A stretch of DNA of 64,000 nucleotides from Roseibium marinum (GTDB lineage: Bacteria; Pseudomonadota; Alphaproteobacteria; Rhizobiales; Stappiaceae), in contig NZ_PPCN01000020.1 in NCBI RefSeq assembly GCF_002906165.1, forward strand, positions 18,897 through 82,896, written 5' to 3'. Position 1 is the first letter of the stretch. The number at the start of each line of letters is the position of its first letter. This document shows, piece by piece, positions 33,663 through 42,163 of this stretch. The notes beneath the pieces were generated by a model that made no database searches, was not told where the DNA came from, and saw only the letters and a program-made list of their open reading frames with translations. A program made the position numbers and the translations under genes.

Positions 33663-34319
33663 ATGGGTGGACCGGTAGTCACCATCGCATCCCTGAAGGG
33701 AGGCAGCGGAAAGACGACGCTGGCCTGTTGCCTGGCCGTGCAATGGCATCTTGATGGCTACAAACCCCTGATGATTGATGCCGATCCACAACGCTCCGGC
33801 ATCCGGCTCGCGGAGCGCGAGCAGGCTCTCGGACACATCGATGTGCTTGAGAAAGCCGACAAGGACCTCTGGAAAACCTCCCGGCAGATTGCCGAGAACC
33901 ACGGCATCACAATCATAGACACGCCCGGTTTCGACAGTGAAATCACGGTTGCCGCTCTGGCTGTGGCGGATCTTGTCCTCATTCCGGTCAAGGCGTCACC
34001 GCTCGATGTCGACCGGATGATGGATACGGTCAAGACCCTGATGAACGAAGTGAAAGGCTGGGCGCCGACCTTCCGCTGTGTGCTGACGCAAACAACAAGG
34101 GGCAGCGTCATCTCCAGGCATGTGCGCAGCGAACTGGAGGAAGGCGGTTTCCCGCTCCTCTTCAACGACATGCCCAATCGTGTTGCCTATGCCGAAGCCG
34201 GGCTTTACGGGGCGACCCCCAGCCTTACGGCTCCGGACGGACCCGCCGCCCGGGATATCACCGCGATCGCCGGGGAAATCGCGGTCCTTCTGGAAACCAA
34301 GAAAAAGCTGTCCGCATGA
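33663..34319 (+). CDS. ParA/MinD-type ATPase
   Basis: A 218-residue P-loop ATPase of the ParA family. The deviant Walker A KGGSGKTT follows VVTIASLKGG directly, MIDADPQRS is the A' motif and TIIDTPGFD is Walker B. Its length is that of orphan ParA proteins rather than the larger plasmid or chromosome partition forms with DNA-binding N-termini. No parB gene or parS-like repeats are nearby. ATG 33663 is taken because AGGA lies just before it and the family starts there; ATG 33630 is possible. It overlaps the next gene by four bases (ATGA). It may position the DUF697-type membrane proteins or another cargo. Confidence 0.85.
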   Translation: MGGPVVTIASLKGGSGKTTLACCLAVQWHLDGYKPLMIDADPQRSGIRLAEREQALGHIDVLEKADKDLWKTSRQIAENHGITIIDTPGFDSEITVAALAVADLVLIPVKASPLDVDRMMDTVKTLMNEVKGWAPTFRCVLTQTTRGSVISRHVRSELEEGGFPLLFNDMPNRVAYAEAGLYGATPSLTAPDGPAARDITAIAGEIAVLLETKKKLSA

Positions 34320-34969
34320 CCAGAAAGCTGCCGAGAACGTCCAGCCGCACAATGAATGACCTTCGCCGGGCGGCAAATTCGACATTCGCCGAGGAAGAGC
34401 AGGCTCGCAGACCCGATGCAGCCGATACGGATGGGATCGTTCCCCCGAAGCAAGGTCAGGGCCAATCCGGGGGCGATGCGCAGGAAACGGATGCCGGCAG
34501 CCACGCAGCAAAAGAGGACGCCGGCCCAAAACGGTCATTTCCTTTCTCCAACCTGGAAAGTTTACCGGTTCGGTCATCTCCCCCCGGTAAAGCGGAATTC
34601 CTTAAAAATGCCGGACAGCTGATTGTCGACAGACATGCCCAGTTTGGGGCGATTGCGGGTCTGGTCCCGCTACCATGGGTCGATCTCGCCGCGATTGCCG
34701 CCGTTGTCGAACGGATGTTGCGCAAGCTTGCCCGTCTTTATGGTCAGCCTATCAGCGCGGATCGAAGCAAACACCTGGCCGCCGCATTGCTGACGGGAAT
34801 GGCCGCGCCAGGCATCGCCAGCTTCACCACAAGCGGTCTTTTGAGGATGACAACGGGACCGACTCTTCTGGGCATGGCGATCACGTCTGTTTCAGCGGCG
34901 GTTCTTATACGCATTGTCGGCGAGGTCTATTTGAACCGGCTGAGCCTGGGGCCGGAGCTCGCGGCGTAG
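34316..34969 (+). CDS. DUF697/YcjF-like membrane protein
   Basis: A 217-residue protein. The first ~90 residues are polar and low in complexity (QGQGQSGGDAQETDAG), suggesting a disordered cytoplasmic tail. From residue ~100 comes a DUF697-like part: GLVPLPWVDLAAIAAVVERMLRKLARLYGQPI, then two hydrophobic stretches (TGMAAPGIASFTT, TLLGMAITSVSAAVLIRIV). DUF697 domains are often attached to or paired with GTPases or ATPases at membranes. It is translationally coupled to the ParA-type ATPase, so the two probably act together. Function unknown. Confidence 0.7.
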   Translation: MTRKLPRTSSRTMNDLRRAANSTFAEEEQARRPDAADTDGIVPPKQGQGQSGGDAQETDAGSHAAKEDAGPKRSFPFSNLESLPVRSSPPGKAEFLKNAGQLIVDRHAQFGAIAGLVPLPWVDLAAIAAVVERMLRKLARLYGQPISADRSKHLAAALLTGMAAPGIASFTTSGLLRMTTGPTLLGMAITSVSAAVLIRIVGEVYLNRLSLGPELAA

Positions 34970-35134
34970 CGGACACTCGAGGCACCCTCCGGGACACATC
35001 AGGAACCCGACTGCAAAAGGGCAGCGTCCCGGATGCGAACACTTTTCTTTCAACGCATGAGGGAGTAACGTCCCTCACGAAAGCATTCCGCCCGGTTGAC
35101 GACCGTCGCCCGGCAGACGCTGAGGAGATCTTAG

Positions 35135-35764
35135 ATGGTGAGCAGAACGAGCGCGGCCGGGACGAAAGCAACCAGAACAAGAGCGACCAAGACCGATAAG
35201 CCCAAGGAGCCGGAAATGGAAGCCGACACCGTCGATGTCGACGACGACGACGACGAGTTTACCGTTACACGGGAACTGACCGCCGACAACCTGATCAAGG
35301 ACTATGTCATCGCGTCCGTTGCGGCCAGCATCGTACCCGTTGCATTTTTCGACATTGCGGCCGTCATCGCAATTCAGCTCCGCATGATCCAGAAGCTCTC
35401 CAAACTCTACGGCAAACCATTCTCGGAGCATCTCGGACGCAAGGTCATATATGCGCTTGTAGGCGGTGTTCTTGGCTACAGTGCCGGATATTTTGTTGCC
35501 GCGAGCGCATCCAAACTGATCCCCGGGATTGGATGGATGGTCGGCATGGTCTCACTGCCGGTGGTGGCGGGCGGAGCGACCTACGCTGTTGGCCGGTCCA
35601 TCGTCAAGCATTATGAAGAGGGCGGCACTCTCATGGACTTCAATGCCGGCAAGATGCGTGCATTCTTTAACGAGCAGTTCGAAAAGGGAAAATCCTTCGC
35701 CCGCAAGGCGAAGGACAAGGTGAAGTCCGAGGAAGCCGAAGGCGCGGAAGAGACCGCGACTTAA
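35135..35764 (+). CDS. DUF697/YcjF-like membrane protein, paralogue of the preceding gene
   Basis: A 209-residue protein with the same plan as its neighbour: a charged N-terminal tail (Lys/Arg-rich, then an acidic DVDDDDDEF run), then VPVAFFDIAAVIAIQLRMIQKLSKLYGKPFSEH, two hydrophobic stretches (YALVGGVLGYSAGYFVAASA, GMVSLPVVAGGATYAVG) and a charged C-terminal tail rich in Lys and Glu. GAGGAGATC precedes ATG 35135. The 165-base gap from the previous gene contains a small GAGGGA/TCCCTC hairpin. A strong terminator follows. Having two DUF697-like proteins with one ParA suggests a membrane complex; this is inference. Confidence 0.7.
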   Translation: MVSRTSAAGTKATRTRATKTDKPKEPEMEADTVDVDDDDDEFTVTRELTADNLIKDYVIASVAASIVPVAFFDIAAVIAIQLRMIQKLSKLYGKPFSEHLGRKVIYALVGGVLGYSAGYFVAASASKLIPGIGWMVGMVSLPVVAGGATYAVGRSIVKHYEEGGTLMDFNAGKMRAFFNEQFEKGKSFARKAKDKVKSEEAEGAEETAT

Positions 35765-35791
35765 TCCTTTTCCCGACCGCGGAAACACCTG

Positions 35792-35830
35792 AAAGCCGCC
35801 ATTGGATCAATGATCCGGGCGGCTTTTTTT
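35792..35830 (+). terminator. Rho-independent terminator after the ParA-DUF697 genes
   Basis: AAAGCCGCC pairs with GGCGGCTTT, with a second inner pairing GGATC/GATCC, and is followed by seven T residues. It is a textbook intrinsic terminator 28 bases after the stop of the second DUF697-like gene and, because of the leading AAA, may also work for the minus-strand operon that ends at 35898. Confidence 0.92.
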
Positions 35831-35897
35831 AATCAAGGGCCGCGGCGATTATACGCCCCACTCCGTGACCCGCAAATGTGGCGGAGGGTTCGGCTAA

Positions 35898-36863
35898 TCA
35901 GAGTTTCAGCAGCCCGCGCGCGTTTGCGTGGCAGACCTTCGCGCGTTCGCTGTCAGTCAGCGATGCCCGCTCGATCCATTCGCCGGCTTCGGAGGCCCGT
36001 TCGAACGGATAATCGACCGAAAACAGCACCCGGTCCTCGCCCATCATGTCCAGGGCGCAGCGCAGCGGCGCATCGGCGCACATGCCCGAGGTGGTGACCC
36101 AGACGTTATTCCTGAAATACGCGGACGGCTTCTTTTCCAGATGCATGGCGCCCCGGTTGGAGATCTCCCAGCGGCTGTCGAGCCGCCAGATAAGATAAGG
36201 CAGGCATTCCCCCAGGTGTCCGAGCACGAGCCTCGCGCCGGGATAGCGGTCGAAGGTTCCGGCGAAGACCAGTCTCAGCGCATGGGTGGCGGTCTCCACC
36301 GTCCAGGACCAGACCGGGCCCCAGAGTTCCGGATGCTCGTGATACATGTGCGCCTGCTCGGGCGGATTGTTGGGATGGATGTAGACCGGCACTTCAAGAG
36401 CCGAAACGCGCTCCCAGAAGGGCGCGTAGCGGTCGTCATCGAGATAGGTGCCGCCGGTCTGGCCGTTGATCATCGCGCCCTGCATGCCTAGCTGGGTGAC
36501 ACACCGCTCCAGCTCGTCGGCCGCGGCAAGAGGGTCCTGCATCGCAAGATGCGCGAAGCCGCCATAGCGATCCGGGTGTTTCGCCATTTCGGAGGCCAGA
36601 AAGTCGTTCACCCGCCGCGCGAGGCGAACGGCCGTTTCGGTCCGTTTTTCCACCTGGACGCCTGGCCCCGCCAGTGAGAGGATCGACTTTTCGACACCGA
36701 TGCCGTCCATCGCGGCAAGACGCATCTCGCCGAAATCCTCCAGCGCGGTACGCGCCTTGCCGAACAGGTCGGGACTGATGTTGGGCGCAGTGGTAGCCCA
36801 GTAATCTACAAAATCGGGATGCAGAAAATGCTCTTCGAGTGCGATTTTCGGTGTCGGCTTCAT
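35898..36863 (-). CDS. Amidohydrolase-2 family protein (gamma-resorcylate decarboxylase-like)
   Basis: A 321-residue TIM-barrel protein of the ACMSD/resorcylate decarboxylase group. KIALEEHFLHPDF at the N-terminus is the metal-site Glu-x-His variant of that group, VYIHPNNPP and LVLGHLGECLPYL carry further His ligands, and FSVDYPFE has the late Asp. Such enzymes decarboxylate hydroxybenzoates or hydrolyse related acids without oxygen. The start at 36863 is fixed by homology; the frame runs further into the M24 gene. It is the last gene of the TRAP operon, 8 bases after the M24 gene. Confidence 0.85.
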   Translation of the reverse strand: MKPTPKIALEEHFLHPDFVDYWATTAPNISPDLFGKARTALEDFGEMRLAAMDGIGVEKSILSLAGPGVQVEKRTETAVRLARRVNDFLASEMAKHPDRYGGFAHLAMQDPLAAADELERCVTQLGMQGAMINGQTGGTYLDDDRYAPFWERVSALEVPVYIHPNNPPEQAHMYHEHPELWGPVWSWTVETATHALRLVFAGTFDRYPGARLVLGHLGECLPYLIWRLDSRWEISNRGAMHLEKKPSAYFRNNVWVTTSGMCADAPLRCALDMMGEDRVLFSVDYPFERASEAGEWIERASLTDSERAKVCHANARGLLKL

Positions 36864-36871
36864 GACTTTCC

Positions 36872-38038
36872 TCAGAGTTCGAAAATCTTCTTTTCCGTCC
36901 GGTGCAGGCAATCGCTGACACCGTCGGGCGTAATCAGATAATTGTCGCAGATGACCGCGAAGACGCGGCCGTCGTCGTAACTGGGATGCACCGCAAGGCA
37001 CATGTTCTGCGCCAGCGGCATGGTCTCGTCACGGCGGATCAGGGGCCGTTCGACCATCTCGCAGCCCTGTCCGTGGGCGTATAGCCGGATCTCGGGGGGA
37101 AGTCCGCGTGCCTCCATCCAGGCATCGTGCGCCGCCGCGATGGCGGCCGGCGCTGCCCCCGGCTTCATGAGCGACAGCGTGTGGTCCTGCGCGTCCTTGA
37201 CGTTGGCGAAGGCTTGCAGCAGATGGTCATCCGCCTTTCCCATCACCATGGTGCGGGCGATTTCCAGGTAGAGCCCTCCGGGCCCGTTGATCTCGATCAG
37301 CAGCGACATGTGATCGCCGGGTTGAATTTCGCGGGTCTGAAAAGGCCGGTTCATGAACCTTGACGGCTGACCGAGGGGCGCGGACAGACCAAGATAGATG
37401 CCCTGATCGGATCCGAGACGGCGGCCGACGGCCTCCGCGTGTGCTGCCACGTCGCGATCGGTCAAACCCGGACGGATAAAGTCGCAGACCTCTTCGAACA
37501 CCTTGTCCTGCAGCCCGGCGATCTGCCGGATGAGAGCAATTTCCTCCTCGCTCTTGACGGCTTTCACCCGGTCCAGCGCGTCCGTGGCGTCAACCGGTTC
37601 GAACGCGGCCTCCAGCGCGCGCATCAGCCCGTGCGGCAGCGCGGCCGGGCAAAGTGTTCCGACCCGCAGTGCCCCGGCCTCTTTCAGGGCCGCGATCGCC
37701 AGTTCGCTGTCATAGTCAACGGTGTAGACGATCGAATGGAAAGACGGCGTGCCCAGGACCCGGCCGACGCCCCGCGTTGACGGGGCGAGCGGATCCGTCG
37801 TCCGGTCGGTGCCGAAAGCTCCCATCTCGATCACGGTCATCGGCCTGTCCGCGAACAGGATCACCGTACGCGGATAACCGTTGTTGGCCGGAACGTCGGT
37901 CAGCCAGCGGACATAGCCGCCCATCCAGTCCTCGCGCGCCTGGCAGACCAGAGCATCAAGTCCAAGATCTTCCATGACGCCGCGCGCCAGCGCCTGGCGC
38001 CGGTCGAGTTCAGCAGCCGATACCGGTGAATTGCTCAT
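36872..38038 (-). CDS. M24 (pita-bread fold) hydrolase-like protein with altered metal site
   Basis: A 388-residue protein of the Xaa-Pro aminopeptidase/creatinase family: an N-terminal creatinase-like domain (~1-160), then the pita-bread domain. The usual two metal aspartates are Glu here (LLIEINGPGG and YLEIART), the glycine-rich His segment is HGQGCEMVERP, and the last glutamate site reads AVHPSYDD, with His. So it is probably not an ordinary aminopeptidase; it may be a creatinase- or DddP-like lyase or hydrolase acting on a small metabolite. It overlaps the D-2-hydroxyacid dehydrogenase gene by four bases. Confidence 0.75.
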   Translation of the reverse strand: MSNSPVSAAELDRRQALARGVMEDLGLDALVCQAREDWMGGYVRWLTDVPANNGYPRTVILFADRPMTVIEMGAFGTDRTTDPLAPSTRGVGRVLGTPSFHSIVYTVDYDSELAIAALKEAGALRVGTLCPAALPHGLMRALEAAFEPVDATDALDRVKAVKSEEEIALIRQIAGLQDKVFEEVCDFIRPGLTDRDVAAHAEAVGRRLGSDQGIYLGLSAPLGQPSRFMNRPFQTREIQPGDHMSLLIEINGPGGLYLEIARTMVMGKADDHLLQAFANVKDAQDHTLSLMKPGAAPAAIAAAHDAWMEARGLPPEIRLYAHGQGCEMVERPLIRRDETMPLAQNMCLAVHPSYDDGRVFAVICDNYLITPDGVSDCLHRTEKKIFEL

Positions 38039-38961
38039 TGGTCCAGCCTCCCTTCAAGGGCAGCAACGCCACCGGCCGCATAGGCGGCCACGTTGGTTTC
38101 AAGAATCGGCAGCGCCTGTTCGCGGTAGACATCGGAAAACCCGCCGATATGCGGTGTGACGATCAGGTTCGGCAGGTCCCACAAGGGATCTCCGGGCGGT
38201 AGCGGCGACCGCGCGAAGACATCGAGCGCGGCGCCCGCTATGCGGTCCGCCCGCAGCGCATCGATCAGGGATTCCTCGTCGAGGCAGCCGCCCCGGGAAA
38301 TGTTGATGAGAATGCCGGTCGGCTTCATCGCCGCGATCACCCGCGCGTCGACGATATGATGCGTCTCGGGTGTGTAGGGCGTCAGAAGGATCAAGAAGTC
38401 CGCTTCTCCTGAAGCTTCCAGCAGGCGCTCACGGGTGTAAATCTTCTTGAAACCCGGCACCTCCGCGCGGCCGCCGGACACTCCGGTCACCTTGACGCCG
38501 AAGGCCCCGAGAAGGCCGGCGAGATGTTCGCCGATGGCGCCGACACCGACGATGCAGGCCGTCTTCCCCGCGAGGATCGGCTGCGGCCAGCGTTCCCACG
38601 CATGACCGTTCTGATTTGCAAGCATCTTGGGAAAGTTTCGCTGAACGGCGAGCATCATCATCACGGCGAGTTCGGACATCTGCGGTCCGTGAATGCCATG
38701 GCAATTGGTAATGGCAATGCCCTTCAGGCTCTTGAGATTGTCCACGCCGGTGGTCAGGGCCTGGATCCACTCAAGCTTGCCGCAGGCCGAGATCAGCTTC
38801 GAACTCAAGTAGGGTGCGAGACCGATCAGCGCTGTGGCTTCGGAGGAAAAGGCAAGTGCATCGTCTTCCGTCACCGCCGCCCGGAAATCGAGCTCAGGCA
38901 GGGTTTGCGCCAGCTTTTCGGCATAGAACTCGGCGTTTGAATCCATAATCAGGATAGACAT
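38035..38961 (-). CDS. D-2-hydroxyacid dehydrogenase
   Basis: A 308-residue NAD(P)-dependent dehydrogenase. The cofactor loop is ACIVGVGAIGEHLAGLL, the substrate Arg lies in INISRGGCLDEESL, and TPHIGG carries the catalytic His. These enzymes interconvert 2-keto and D-2-hydroxy acids. The gene is 7 bases after the TRAP large permease gene and overlaps the M24 gene by four bases, so a hydroxy or keto acid imported by the TRAP system is a reasonable substrate. Confidence 0.9.
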   Translation of the reverse strand: MSILIMDSNAEFYAEKLAQTLPELDFRAAVTEDDALAFSSEATALIGLAPYLSSKLISACGKLEWIQALTTGVDNLKSLKGIAITNCHGIHGPQMSELAVMMMLAVQRNFPKMLANQNGHAWERWPQPILAGKTACIVGVGAIGEHLAGLLGAFGVKVTGVSGGRAEVPGFKKIYTRERLLEASGEADFLILLTPYTPETHHIVDARVIAAMKPTGILINISRGGCLDEESLIDALRADRIAGAALDVFARSPLPPGDPLWDLPNLIVTPHIGGFSDVYREQALPILETNVAAYAAGGVAALEGRLDQ

Positions 38962-38968
38962 CGGGGCC

Positions 38969-40267
38969 TCAATACAGGACGGAAGGCAGCCACAGCGCGA
39001 GCGCGGGCACAGCGAAAAGGATCGCGATCAGAATGACCGGCGCCATCAGGAAAGGCAGGATGGCCCGGTAGAGCTCCTGCATGCTGACGTTGGGCAATTG
39101 CGCGCGAATGATGAAGAGGTTCATGCCGACAGGCGGCGTTATCAGGCCGAGTTCGACAAGTAATGCAACCAGGACCCCGAACCAGATCGGATCGAAACCG
39201 AAGCCGGTCACGATCGGAAGAAAAACCGGCACGGTGATCAGCACCATGCCGATGCCTTCGAGGAAACAGCCCAGCACGATGTAGATGATGACGATGATCG
39301 ACATTACCTGCCAGGCCGACAGGTCCGCGGATTGCGCCATTGCGAGCAAGGTGTCGGGCAGACGGGTCTGAACGACGAAATGCGCAAACAGCGTGGCGCC
39401 GATTATGATCATGAAGAGGGCGCAGGACACCAGCACGCTGGCCTTGATCGCATGGATCAGCCCCTCAAACGCCAGCGACCGGCGCAGAAATCCGAGAACG
39501 ATCGCCCCGAAGGCCCCGACCGAGGCGGCTTCGGTCGGGCTGAAGATGCCCGCGTAAATTCCGCCGATGGTCAGCACGAAAAGGACGACGAACTGCCACG
39601 GCCCCTGGATCGCCCGGATCCGCTCGCGCAGGGACGCGGAGATTTCAACCGGGGCTGAAGATGTCCGTCCGGCCACAGCCATCGCCACGGCGACGTAAAG
39701 CAGCAGCAGGACCAGACCGGGCAGCATGGAGGCGGCAAACAGCCGCGCCACCGACGTTTCCGTGATCGACCCGTAGATGACGAGAATGATCGAAGGCGGG
39801 ATCAGTATGCCGAGCGACCCGCCGGCGGCAACGGAGGCGGCGGAATAGCCCTCGGCATAGCCTGCCCGCTTCATCTCCGGCATCGCGATCCGTGTCATGC
39901 TTGCGGCGGTGGCGACCGAGCTGCCGCAGATTGCCCCGAAAGCCCCGGACGCGGCCAGGGTGGCGACCCCGAGCCCGCCCCGCACGCCGGAAAGCACGAT
40001 CCGTGCGGCGTTGAACAGTTCCGCGGACATGCGCGACCCGCTGGCGATTTCGCCCATCAGGATGAAAAGCGGCACAACCGAAAGATTGTAGTTGGAAGCG
40101 ACGTCGAACATCGTCGTTCCGGCGATGAATTTGACGGAGGTGAGGCTGTTCAGGGCCCAGTTGCCCACGAGGCCGATCACGCCGAGAGCGAGCCAGACCG
40201 GCTGTCGCAGGAACAGCATGACCAGCATCAGGCAGATGCCGCCGAGGCCGAGGACAAAACTACTCAC
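38969..40267 (-). CDS. dctM: TRAP transporter large permease (DctM)
   Basis: A 432-residue, ~12-segment permease: ASVAAGGSLGILIPPSIILVIYGSITETSVARLF, SPTEAASVGAFGAIVLG and ELGLITPPVGMNLFIIRAQ are DctM hallmarks. The GTG at 40267 is chosen because it overlaps the DctQ stop (GTGA) and yields the normal N-terminus; the frame extends upstream inside dctQ. Together with dctQ and dctP it forms the second complete TRAP system of the window. Confidence 0.94.
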   Translation of the reverse strand: MSSFVLGLGGICLMLVMLFLRQPVWLALGVIGLVGNWALNSLTSVKFIAGTTMFDVASNYNLSVVPLFILMGEIASGSRMSAELFNAARIVLSGVRGGLGVATLAASGAFGAICGSSVATAASMTRIAMPEMKRAGYAEGYSAASVAAGGSLGILIPPSIILVIYGSITETSVARLFAASMLPGLVLLLLYVAVAMAVAGRTSSAPVEISASLRERIRAIQGPWQFVVLFVLTIGGIYAGIFSPTEAASVGAFGAIVLGFLRRSLAFEGLIHAIKASVLVSCALFMIIIGATLFAHFVVQTRLPDTLLAMAQSADLSAWQVMSIIVIIYIVLGCFLEGIGMVLITVPVFLPIVTGFGFDPIWFGVLVALLVELGLITPPVGMNLFIIRAQLPNVSMQELYRAILPFLMAPVILIAILFAVPALALWLPSVLY

Positions 40268-40773
40268 AACCCCCCCTCCTCGCTCGGCGCATCCGGGGCC
40301 TTGCGCACCGACAGGCGGCATTGCAGGAGATAGGCCCAGAAAATACCGACGAGACCGGCAAAGGCGACGCCCCAGAGCGGCCATTTCGGAATGCCGAGCT
40401 CCAAGGACCGTTCGCCCCAGCGCCAGGCATCCAAGGCGGGCGCGATCATTGCCCAGCCGAAAAAGGCGAACAGAAAAACGCCGATCAGCGCAGCGAGGAC
40501 AGCGAGCAGTCTCAGAACGATCTCGGGCAGGAACGGATCGGCCAGATCGATGACGATCTCGCCCCGGCGCGCCACCACGGGCGCGATTCCGAACATCGTC
40601 ATGACCAGAAGCGCGATGCTGACGACGTCATATGCTCCCTGGATGGGGACGCCGAACACGGCCCGCAGCACGATATCGCCGACAACGACGAGCATCATCG
40701 TCGTCAGGGCGATGCCGGCAATCGCATGCATGATCCGGGTCACCGGGTCCGTTCGTTCAGAGCCTTCACGCAT
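40264..40773 (-). CDS. dctQ: TRAP transporter small permease (DctQ)
   Basis: A 169-residue protein with four hydrophobic segments (about 16-34, 52-72, 86-108 and 130-150) and the DctQ-type ARRGEIVIDLADPFL between segments two and three. It sits between the binding protein (57-base gap with a hairpin) and the large permease (four-base overlap). Confidence 0.9.
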   Translation of the reverse strand: MREGSERTDPVTRIMHAIAGIALTTMMLVVVGDIVLRAVFGVPIQGAYDVVSIALLVMTMFGIAPVVARRGEIVIDLADPFLPEIVLRLLAVLAALIGVFLFAFFGWAMIAPALDAWRWGERSLELGIPKWPLWGVAFAGLVGIFWAYLLQCRLSVRKAPDAPSEEGGL

Positions 40774-40799
40774 CTTGTGTGCCTTTCCATCTGGGCGGT

Positions 40800-40823
40800 G
40801 CGGCCCGCTGAATCGCGGGCCGC
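40800..40823 (-). promoter_or_regulatory. Intercistronic hairpin between dctP and dctQ
   Basis: GCGGCCCGC and GCGGGCCGC form a perfect 9-bp stem with a 6-base loop, placed between the binding-protein stop and the DctQ start. There is no U-tract on the transcribed strand. Such stems commonly protect the upstream binding-protein message. Confidence 0.65.
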
Positions 40824-40830
40824 ATTTTGT

Positions 40831-41820
40831 TCATTTCGTGTAGGCGTCAAGAAAGGCCTGCGCGTTATCGCCGGCCGCGGTTTTACCCGCAACGACGATG
40901 GACGCGAACGTCTCCTGAAGACCTTCGACTTGCGCTGCATTGAGCGTGACGATGTCCACTCCGGAGTCGACCATATACTTGCGGCCTTCTTCCTCGCCCT
41001 TGTCCCACAGGGCACCGAACCAGGCCGCCCGGTCGGGACCGGTCGTCTCGTCGATGAGCTTGCGATGCTCCGCGGACAGACGATTGTAGGCGGCGTCACT
41101 CATGACGACAGCAAAGGTTGCGGAGGCCAGCCCGGGTTCCATCGAATATTCGATCACCGGACCAAGGTCGAAGGCCATGGTGGCCTCGAAGGGGAATGTC
41201 GCACCGTCAACGATACCCTTGCCGATCGCATCGGCGGTTTCCGCCGGCGGCACCGGCACCGGCGATGCCCCCAGTGCTTCGACGATCTGCTGCCAGGTCG
41301 AGCCCGCGTATCGCAGCCGCAACCCCTTGAGATTGTCGAGATCTCTCGGGTCGGCCTTCGCAAGATTGACTTTCAGCGGCGGGGTTACCGCCATCCAGAG
41401 GATATGCGTGCCTTCATGCTCACCCGCCAGATATTCGGGCGCAAGTTCGGTCAGCCGACGCGAGGTGATCGCACTTCCATCCCCTTCCGAGGGATGTGTC
41501 AGGGGAAGCCCCGCCAGTTCGGTCATCGGGAAACGTCCGGGAGTGACCGCGTGCAGGAATATCGCGATATCGGCGACACCGGCACGAACGATGTCGAACT
41601 GCCGCGGCGGTGGCCCGAGCTGGCCTGCCGGATAGACTTCCATCTCGATCTCACCGCCGGACCTGTCAGCCAGCTCCTCGCCCCAGGCGTTGATCGCCTT
41701 GACGAAAGTGTGCACCGGCGGCAGGAAGGTGGTGACCTTCAGGGTCTCCGCCACGGCCGGTCCGCTCAGCATGCCTGCCAGGAGCACCCCGGCGGCGGTA
41801 ATGGTATTCAATTTCATCAT
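40831..41820 (-). CDS. dctP: TRAP transporter substrate-binding protein (DctP)
   Basis: A 329-residue solute receptor with a Sec signal peptide (residues 1-25; AAGVLLAGMLSGPAVAET). The mature protein shows IEMEVYPAGQLGPPPRQFDIVRAGVADI, the usual TRAP receptor pattern, and LKGLRLRYAGSTWQQIVEALGASPVPVP. The start is ATG 41820 or the adjacent ATG 41817. The upstream side is the MITE-like repeat at 41898-42163, so its promoter either lies in the 77 bases between or comes through the element. Confidence 0.92.
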   Translation of the reverse strand: MMKLNTITAAGVLLAGMLSGPAVAETLKVTTFLPPVHTFVKAINAWGEELADRSGGEIEMEVYPAGQLGPPPRQFDIVRAGVADIAIFLHAVTPGRFPMTELAGLPLTHPSEGDGSAITSRRLTELAPEYLAGEHEGTHILWMAVTPPLKVNLAKADPRDLDNLKGLRLRYAGSTWQQIVEALGASPVPVPPAETADAIGKGIVDGATFPFEATMAFDLGPVIEYSMEPGLASATFAVVMSDAAYNRLSAEHRKLIDETTGPDRAAWFGALWDKGEEEGRKYMVDSGVDIVTLNAAQVEGLQETFASIVVAGKTAAGDNAQAFLDAYTK

Positions 41821-41897
41821 ATTCTCCTCCTCCTTTGTTTCCGGCGGGCAGCGCCCGCCGTTCTTCCGCCCGTAACAGGCGGAAAATTCTCAATTCC

Positions 41898-42163
41898 TAG
41901 AGCACTTTGAAAGAATACGGAGCCGCTTGACCCGTTTTTCGGGTCTGCCGGCAAGGCGCGGTCAAAGCCGTGGCCTGTCTGGCCACAAGCTGACCGCAAC
42001 GCTGTCCGGCCGGCGTGAAAAACGAGCCTTCGGTGGGTTTTGTCAGCCCATCTCCGGCGTTGCGGATCTGGCCCGCTGCCCCGCATCGCGCTGCGATCCG
42101 CGTCTTGGATATAGGCTGATAAAATCCCATCAAGCGACTCCGTATTCTTTTAAAGTGCTCTAG
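41898..42163. mobile_element. MITE-like element, 266 bp, with 33-bp terminal inverted repeats
   Basis: The ends TAGAGCACTTTGAAAGAATA... and its inverted copy at 42131-42163 match at 31 of 33 bases. Each end is bounded by TA, as expected for insertion at a TA target (IS630/mariner style). The ~200-bp interior has no transposase; it is GC-rich and partly palindromic. The two 78-codon open frames that run through it on each strand are products of the symmetry and end alike. The right end supplies the last codons and stop of the GST gene at 42150. It fills most of the gap 41821-42149. Confidence 0.75.

Noticed and set aside
33663..34319. Plasmid or chromosome partition locus
   Set aside because: No ParB, no parS-like repeats and no replication gene are nearby, and the partner genes are DUF697-like.
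41897..42163. Two 78-codon open frames, one on each strand, within the MITE-like element
   Set aside because: They share the same C-terminal residues only because the element's ends are inverted repeats; neither has a ribosome site or family match.
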